Of a DNA stretch of 64,000 bases, positions 58,698 to 64,000 are shown one piece after another. The stretch spans positions 275,001 through 339,000 of the forward strand of contig NZ_CP034437.1 of NCBI RefSeq assembly GCF_003952225.1, written 5' to 3'. Source of the DNA: Paenibacillus albus. Its GTDB lineage: Bacteria; Bacillota; Bacilli; Paenibacillales; Paenibacillaceae. A program made the position numbers and the translations under genes. The first letter of the stretch is position 1, and each line of letters opens with the position of its first letter. The notes below the pieces were generated by a model. It made no database searches, was not told where the DNA came from, and saw only the letters and a program-made list of their open reading frames with translations.

Positions 58698-59636
58698 TCA
58701 ATTGGAAAAGTACTGCTTATTTAAGTAAACCGCGTCGCCAAACCACAAACAATTGGTTTCCTTGTTTTGTAGATTGTACAAGTGCATAAGCATAAACCCT
58801 TTACTCTTTAAGAACGAGTCTATGTCGTTGAATAATGGCTGCCCATCGTAAATGCGAATAAACTCCACTTCAACCAATATTGCCTTTACATTTTCCAGTA
58901 ACTTTTCGCTGCCTACCAATGCTTCCAGTTCGTAGCCCTGCAAATCCAACTTAAGTATATCAACTACGCTTACAGTTTCATCCAACCGCAGTTGGTTCAC
59001 TTTAATGGAGTTAATTGGTTTTAAATCGCTATTAAGTTGCTTCTTAATCACGGACTCATCACTTGGTTGCAACAAAGATGACGTTGCAAAATTTTCATTT
59101 ATAAAAAACGAAGCTTCACAGTTTTGGGCCCCTAGGGCATTATTATAAATAATTACATTACCCTTATGAGCATATTTTCGTTCTAATTCTTCCGCAAGCT
59201 GAGGAATTGGTTCAAAAGCATGAATGATCGGCGAATCAAAATGCTCTAAAAAAATATCTACAGTCTGTCCACTATTTGCTCCACCATCAACTATAATTGG
59301 GGAGCGAGTATCAATTCTCTTAAATAAATCATCGTATACAACACCGGAAATGCTAGCTTCGCTAGTCAAGTCATATCTATAGGTTCTAAAGTTCCCTATT
59401 CCCATTTGCATCAATTGTCTCGATATCTCGGCTCCATACATGCTAGTGATAATAACCGTTGTATCCTCAGCATACATCAACAACTTCTCCGGTGCGATAA
59501 TTTCTACATCTTCAATTCTTTGTCCCCATTTTTCTGGATCATTGTCACAAAAGAACAAAATGTTACTGTACGATTTCAATGCATAGTACGCAGACAGCCC
59601 TAAATTTGAAGCTCCGAATAAGATATACTTTTCCAT
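58698..59636 (-). CDS. FkbM-family methyltransferase with N-terminal Rossmann-like domain
   Basis: About 312 residues from the ATG at 59636 (GTGAGGA upstream; a frame extension reaches 59648). Residues 1-95 are the small Rossmann-like unit (LFGASNLGLSA, CDNDPEKWG, IITSMYGAEISRQL); residues about 100-300 are an FkbM methyltransferase (IVDGGANSGQTVD, HAFEPIPQLAEEL, VDILKLDLQGYELEAL). Same design as the protein at 50354, so the two are paralogues. Substrate probably a sugar hydroxyl; unproven. Last gene before the terminator at 58648. Confidence 0.87.
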   Translation of the reverse strand: MEKYILFGASNLGLSAYYALKSYSNILFFCDNDPEKWGQRIEDVEIIAPEKLLMYAEDTTVIITSMYGAEISRQLMQMGIGNFRTYRYDLTSEASISGVVYDDLFKRIDTRSPIIVDGGANSGQTVDIFLEHFDSPIIHAFEPIPQLAEELERKYAHKGNVIIYNNALGAQNCEASFFINENFATSSLLQPSDESVIKKQLNSDLKPINSIKVNQLRLDETVSVVDILKLDLQGYELEALVGSEKLLENVKAILVEVEFIRIYDGQPLFNDIDSFLKSKGFMLMHLYNLQNKETNCLWFGDAVYLNKQYFSN

Positions 59637-59665
59637 GAGTATCCTCACTTATTTATGTCTATAGC

Positions 59666-60784
59666 TTAGTGGCTGTAACTTTCCTGCAATCGGACCAGCT
59701 CTCGCCAAGAGTAAATCATGTTTGGATCAACCGTTAATTCCGCGAGCTTTTCCCGCACCTTATTTTCGCTGATAGGACTTTCTTGAGAAAGAACAATAGC
59801 ATCCACTTGATCTCTGTGACCCATTATCCAAGATGGTTGGACAACTTGAACATCTCTAACAATCTGGCTCTGCATGTTCGGGTTGCCATCTAGCAGGACT
59901 ACCACTTCAATTCCATTCCTTTTACAATCTTCGATTAAATATTGAGCTGTTTTCATCGTTCCATAGATTGCAATTTTTTTGTTACTCAAGCGCAACGATA
60001 ATCCGGAAGTAATACCGTTTCCCGTCAACAGAAGCCTATCCAACCATAGTCGATAATACCCGTTAACATCCAATTGCTTCTCATAGTCCTGGACTAGCTC
60101 CCCGAAATGCTGCTTAATAACGGTCATTTTCATAGCCTGAAGGCGATTTGTATTTATAGGGTCCCCACTCTCGCCCATGAGGCGATAATAGGCAATTATG
60201 CGGTTATAATACAGTGCATTTCGTTCATCGGATTGAAAACAACGAATCATAAAATCAAAATCGCCTACTCCCCATATATCAGTTCGGAAGTAGCCATGAC
60301 TTTCAAACAGCTCTTTTTTCACGAAAACGCCTTGATGCGGACACATTTGACCTTCTTTAAAATCAGATAGTGTCAACTTCTTGCCTATTACTTGATTATA
60401 GTTGCCAATATCGTGCACCACCACATTGCCATATATTATCTTTAGGTAAGGTTGCTCGCTAAAGAGAATGGCTACATCTGAAATGACTCTCTCATCTGCA
60501 AGATAATCATCTGAATTTAAAAAGTAAATGATATCGCCGGAGGCCACTTTTATCCCCTTGTTGAATGCATCATATACACCATTGTCAGGCTCTGAGATGA
60601 CAATATCAATATGTTTTCTATATCTCTCGATTACTTCTAAAGTACGATCTTCTGATGCGCCATCTACTATAATATATTCGATGTTTGGGTACGTTTGAGC
60701 AATTAGGCTCTTCACTGCAATTTCAACGAATTTTTCGCTATTAAAAGTAGCCGTAATTACTGAAATTTTTGGATAATCCCTCAT
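59666..60784 (-). CDS. Family 2 glycosyltransferase with C-terminal Rossmann-like domain
   Basis: 372 residues. GT-A transferase in the first 230 (ITATFNSEKFVEIAVKSL, IVDGASEDRT, LNSDDYLADERV). The C-terminus (about 268-365) repeats the Rossmann-like unit in a diverged form (KKIAIYGTMKTAQYLIED, VVLLDGNPN, AIVLSQESPISENK). ATG at 60784 with GGGAG upstream. Probably transfers a sugar in the surface glycan; the added domain may bind a nucleotide or another subunit. Confidence 0.87.
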   Translation of the reverse strand: MRDYPKISVITATFNSEKFVEIAVKSLIAQTYPNIEYIIVDGASEDRTLEVIERYRKHIDIVISEPDNGVYDAFNKGIKVASGDIIYFLNSDDYLADERVISDVAILFSEQPYLKIIYGNVVVHDIGNYNQVIGKKLTLSDFKEGQMCPHQGVFVKKELFESHGYFRTDIWGVGDFDFMIRCFQSDERNALYYNRIIAYYRLMGESGDPINTNRLQAMKMTVIKQHFGELVQDYEKQLDVNGYYRLWLDRLLLTGNGITSGLSLRLSNKKIAIYGTMKTAQYLIEDCKRNGIEVVVLLDGNPNMQSQIVRDVQVVQPSWIMGHRDQVDAIVLSQESPISENKVREKLAELTVDPNMIYSWRELVRLQESYSH

Positions 60785-60786
60785 AA

Positions 60787-62319
60787 TTACGTCTCCCTTA
60801 GTTCTGAAAACGAGTACTTTCCAACATTCGTACCCAGCTGGTAGAGATAAGGATTATTAAGCCCGTTTCCAAAATGAATATTTTCTTCAAATCCGAGTTG
60901 AATTAACTGTCTCTTAATTTGAGAATAATACATCGAACAAACGATAATAAATGTGTGATCTCTATCTTCATCGAGAAGGACTTCTACTCGCCTAATCGGA
61001 ACACCTTTAACGTTCGCGCCTACTTTATTAGCATCATTGTCCACAAAATAAAGGCCTTTGTTGTTTACTTTAAAATGTTTCATAACAGGTTCTACAAATT
61101 TTGCATAACCCGACCCAGAGCCAAACAAGATAATTTTCTGTTGTTCGATTTTCCGTTTAATATCTGCAATTTTCCCCAACCATTCCGGAAACGTCCCTGC
61201 GTTCATGGTCAATACTGTAATATAATTGCGATCCGCATAATCTAGCCACTCTTCGGTGCTACAGATCAAATGTGGTAAATAATCAACTGCCGCCGGTTCA
61301 TATCCTTGTGACTCGTCCTTATCCCACCACGCAGTAACAATAAACTCATCTTCCAGCACAAGACTACCCATTCCCCAATCATCCTGGTTAAATAGCAGTA
61401 TTTCCTGATTTAATCCCATCAAGCCATTAAACACAATGAGTTGCTCAAAACTTAACGAGTTTACCTTTCCGGACTTCAAGCGATTTTCGAGTTGCTTACT
61501 TTTCTCAGCCTCTGGGCTCCATCCCGCTTCATGTTCAATATGGTAAATTCTACCACCATCGCTTATCTCAATCTCCCTCAGTCCTGTAGCCAATGCTGCA
61601 TACTGCATTAAGGAATCAAGATGCATGGAGTATAAATCAAATTCAGCATAGCCTCTCAAATCGAACCAATGATCTCGATGCATTAATTGAAAATCACCGC
61701 AAGCATTCGTAAAAGGCGGCATTAGCCCCTGAGCTCGAGCATCATCCGGGAAAACAAGATAATACTCGTTAGTAATGGTATTTAACGATCCGAATCTATC
61801 GTTAATTCTTATGATATGGTCCTCGCAAAATTGCAGTTTTTCCTGCTGGGAATAATCTACTGATAGAGCATTATCTACATCATATCGACATACACGGTAA
61901 ATGTTTCCCCGATTCAATCCTCGTTTAGCAATAAAGTCGAATACTTCTTCGGAGAATAAAATATCAATATTCGTCACTAAAACATGCTCGCCTCGAGCCC
62001 TACGAATACCCACGTTCTTCCCTACCATTTGGTATAACGGAAGGTTTTCTGCGTGTACATAAGTACGATGCAGTTCGTTAGGCACTTCGACAATTCTGAC
62101 CGTACAGAAAGAATGATTCTTTGGCCATGACAGCACACTCGACAATCTAGGGCGGTCTTTAACAGGGTTCCACTCCACTAATAACAGCTCAGTATGTAAC
62201 TGATGCTTTTGAGTTTGCTCCATAATTCCATCAACAAACAGTTGCATGCGATGAATTAAGTTGCCTCCATGATTATCGTTTCTTCCTGTGGCAACAATAC
62301 TTAAATATGGTCTCATCAT
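60787..62319 (-). CDS. Glycosyltransferase-like protein of unknown family with C-terminal Rossmann-like domain
   Basis: 510 residues. The N-terminal half has a GT-A-like plan: SIVATGRNDNHGGN, NVGIRRARGEHVLVTNIDILFS in pieces with a D-x-D-like NIDIL, then CGDFQLMHRDHWFDLRGY. I do not recognise the family. The C-terminal 120 residues contain the Rossmann-like unit (IILFGSGSGYAKFVE, FVDNDANKVG, IIVCSMYYSQIKRQL). Directly upstream of the GT2 gene (two bases), downstream of the double methyltransferase by 12 bases. Role in glycan assembly is inferred from context. Confidence 0.75.
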   Translation of the reverse strand: MMRPYLSIVATGRNDNHGGNLIHRMQLFVDGIMEQTQKHQLHTELLLVEWNPVKDRPRLSSVLSWPKNHSFCTVRIVEVPNELHRTYVHAENLPLYQMVGKNVGIRRARGEHVLVTNIDILFSEEVFDFIAKRGLNRGNIYRVCRYDVDNALSVDYSQQEKLQFCEDHIIRINDRFGSLNTITNEYYLVFPDDARAQGLMPPFTNACGDFQLMHRDHWFDLRGYAEFDLYSMHLDSLMQYAALATGLREIEISDGGRIYHIEHEAGWSPEAEKSKQLENRLKSGKVNSLSFEQLIVFNGLMGLNQEILLFNQDDWGMGSLVLEDEFIVTAWWDKDESQGYEPAAVDYLPHLICSTEEWLDYADRNYITVLTMNAGTFPEWLGKIADIKRKIEQQKIILFGSGSGYAKFVEPVMKHFKVNNKGLYFVDNDANKVGANVKGVPIRRVEVLLDEDRDHTFIIVCSMYYSQIKRQLIQLGFEENIHFGNGLNNPYLYQLGTNVGKYSFSELRET

Positions 62320-62331
62320 TCACCTCAAATA

Positions 62332-63834
62332 TTACTCTTCAAACAATGGAGTAAGATAACTTTGATTATTAATTAGGTTTGGAGTCAGGGTTTGCAACGA
62401 CAACTCTTCCCTGGAAGCAACGAAAATAGCCCGTGCATTCTTAACTCCATTAGTGACGGGCCAGTCAATTGGAAAATCGGGATCATTAGGTTGAGAAACG
62501 GATAAATAAATGTAAGGAAAATATTTTCCGAGCTCTTCAATAACCCAGTCCCTTCCAGGTCGACAGCCAGTTCCATCAATGCTTTGATTTGGATTATCCT
62601 TGTTTTCGGCTTCCAAATTGATTTCACCATTATCGACTGGACTAACACACGTTTCTATTAACAGATACTTATTGCATAAGTTCGCCAACTCTTTAATGCC
62701 AATAGAGGGATTACTTAAATGATACAAAGTTCCATAGCAGTAAATAATATCGAATTTCCCAAATGCTTTGTGGCTACCTTCAACATTTAAATCAGCCACC
62801 TTGACTTCACGGTAAGGATATCTGCGCAAGTGTTCATTGACATTTGATTCTCTCGCGTCTGTCGAAAGCACAGAACAGCTCATCCTCTCAAAGAATGCAG
62901 TATGCCAACCTACACCTGACCCGACCTCTAACACGGAGGAGTAGGCTAAACCCAGTCCTAAGGAAGCGAGGTGATCTTGCCTTGCCTTATTAATATGTTG
63001 TGCCGAATCAGCATCAAACATCTCAAAATCAAGATTAGGTGTAACTGGAACATTCTGATGTTTTCTTACTAGGCCAAATGGCCTTAGTCCAAATTTAGTA
63101 TCCGGCGGAACCTTAGGGAAATTCCATATCATGCTTTCTTCAATTTCATTGTCAAATTGCTGTATGAAATGATGATAGCTATTCCAAGTATCGTTCGTCC
63201 AAGAGAACGCACCTTCATACTCAATTGGGTCGTGCAAGTCATCACATATCATTAATCCGCCTGGCTTAAGGAATCTCCAGAACGTTTTCATATCATTTAA
63301 GAGACCATCTTCCGTATGTTTACCATCCACAAAAATAATATCAAACAACTCACCCTGTAATGCTCTTAGCAGGTGAGGTATTCTGTACCACTTTGTGACC
63401 TCATTTCCGAAGTTTTCATTATCCCCTAGTGTTTCCGGTTGAGAGTTAGCCTGGAAAAACAAAACCTTATCTTTACTTACTCCGTTTTGTTCACACCATT
63501 TGTGAACTTTGCTTTCGGCAAATTCAATATTACTCCATGGCAAATCATACTGCTGTGCGTAGATTCCCAAGTCCATAGATACGAACAATTCCAAGTTCTC
63601 AGATGAGGCCTTTAAGAAGGTCGCTGCACTCATTCCGAAAGCAGTGCCGATCTCCAATATTCTTTTTGGTTTTTCATTTTTCACAAGGCCATATAAGCTA
63701 CTATAATAAGTTGTAATATCCGACGTAGCAGTCACTTCCCACGGGTGTCCGTACAGAAGGTTAAATTCTTCAAATATAGTTCGGCTATGAATGGGAGCGT
63801 TTTCTTCGATGGACTTACATAACGTTTGGAACAT
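62332..63834 (-). CDS. Two-domain methyltransferase fusion
   Basis: About 500 residues holding two separate SAM-binding domains. The first (about 25-235: RILEIGTAFGMSAATFLK, IIFVDGKHTEDG, GGLMICDDLH) resembles the cephalosporin hydroxylase/Methyltransf_24 group. The second (about 285-450: SVLEVGSGVGWHTAFF, STDARESNVNEH, YCYGTLYHLSNP) is a class I small-molecule methyltransferase. Tandem domains suggest modification at two positions of one glycan or of a sugar and a lipid. Start uncertain: TTG at 63855 follows the previous stop, while ATG at 63834 has a loose AAAGCGGG site. Overlaps nothing. Confidence 0.8.
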   Translation of the reverse strand: MFQTLCKSIEENAPIHSRTIFEEFNLLYGHPWEVTATSDITTYYSSLYGLVKNEKPKRILEIGTAFGMSAATFLKASSENLELFVSMDLGIYAQQYDLPWSNIEFAESKVHKWCEQNGVSKDKVLFFQANSQPETLGDNENFGNEVTKWYRIPHLLRALQGELFDIIFVDGKHTEDGLLNDMKTFWRFLKPGGLMICDDLHDPIEYEGAFSWTNDTWNSYHHFIQQFDNEIEESMIWNFPKVPPDTKFGLRPFGLVRKHQNVPVTPNLDFEMFDADSAQHINKARQDHLASLGLGLAYSSVLEVGSGVGWHTAFFERMSCSVLSTDARESNVNEHLRRYPYREVKVADLNVEGSHKAFGKFDIIYCYGTLYHLSNPSIGIKELANLCNKYLLIETCVSPVDNGEINLEAENKDNPNQSIDGTGCRPGRDWVIEELGKYFPYIYLSVSQPNDPDFPIDWPVTNGVKNARAIFVASREELSLQTLTPNLINNQSYLTPLFEE

Positions 63835-63856
63835 ATGTTTACCCGCTTTCCACAAT

Positions 63857-64000
63857 TTATTTCATCCCAGGAATAATAGAATTAGGTTCTGCGCCAAAAC
63901 TTAAAAGTTGTTGCTTGATCTCGTCAAACCGGCTTGAAGCAACAACAATTTGTTGTCGAGCAACACTCTCGTCAGGAGCCATAACAGGAATCCCCTGTAC
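63857..64000 (-). CDS. C-terminal fragment of a protein ending in the Rossmann-like domain, partial (N-terminus off the right edge)
   Basis: 47 codons from the right edge to a TAA at 63857-63859. The fragment reads VQGIPVMAPDESVARQQ, then IVVASSRFDEIKQQL, then SFGAEPNSIIPGMK. The pattern IVVASS-x-F-x-x-I-x-x-QL-x-x-x-G is the same as the end of the Rossmann-like unit in the genes at 50354, 58698 and 60787. What precedes it (transferase, methyltransferase or Maf-like protein) is not visible. Its stop is one base from the TTG start option of the next gene. Confidence 0.75.
   Translation of the reverse strand, partial: VQGIPVMAPDESVARQQIVVASSRFDEIKQQLLSFGAEPNSIIPGMK

Overview
The window looks like a low-to-mid G+C Gram-positive, endospore-forming genome of the Paenibacillus type. 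The reasons are strong AGGAGG-type ribosome binding sites, frequent GTG and TTG starts, secreted proteins with 'stalk' (copper amine oxidase N-terminal-like) repeats, and gene order close to the Bacillus subtilis segment pcrB-pcrA-ligA ... uvrA-uvrB-minJ-ctpB-ftsX-ftsE ... prfB-secA-hpf. I saw no rRNA, tRNA, CRISPR array or insertion sequence. The genus is an inference from these features; no search was run.

Layout. 1-9.5 kb (minus strand): a BTAD-type regulator, a membrane SpoIIE-type phosphatase fused to a histidine-kinase-like ATPase, a STAS antagonist, then pcrB, pcrA and the start-proximal part of ligA. 9.7-19.5 kb: a large U32 peptidase family gene with an apparent frameshift, two secreted proteins (a stalk-domain protein and an HtrA-like protease), a sugar isomerase-like gene, a small membrane protein, a siroheme nitrite/sulfite reductase and another secreted stalk-type protein. 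19.6-30.8 kb (minus): uvrB-uvrA with a promoter and SOS-like box, minJ, ctpB, a coiled-coil M23 hydrolase, ftsX and ftsE. 31-32.5 kb (plus): a VanW-family protein. 32.6-40.9 kb (minus): a complete argCJBDFGH operon with two ArgR-type boxes over its promoter. 41-47 kb (minus): a YitT-family membrane protein, prfB with its programmed frameshift, secA, hpf and a cold-shock gene.

47-64 kb (all minus strand): a surface-glycan gene cluster. It encodes much of a pseudaminic-acid-type (nonulosonic acid) pathway: PseC-, PseG-, PseI- and PseF-like enzymes plus a sugar epimerase/dehydratase. It also encodes a ManC plus GDP-mannose 3,5-epimerase pair, which should supply GDP-L-galactose or GDP-L-gulose, an ATP-grasp ligase next to a HAD phosphatase, glycosyltransferases and several methyltransferases. 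Five consecutive or near-consecutive products, including the one cut by the right edge, carry the same type of small Rossmann-like domain at one end. In B. subtilis the place beyond hpf holds fliT-fliS-fliD and hag, so flagellin glycosylation is the leading hypothesis, with a spore-coat or S-layer glycan as alternatives. From about 50.3 kb the DNA is visibly richer in A+T than the core regions, which suggests the cluster is a variable, horizontally exchanged island.
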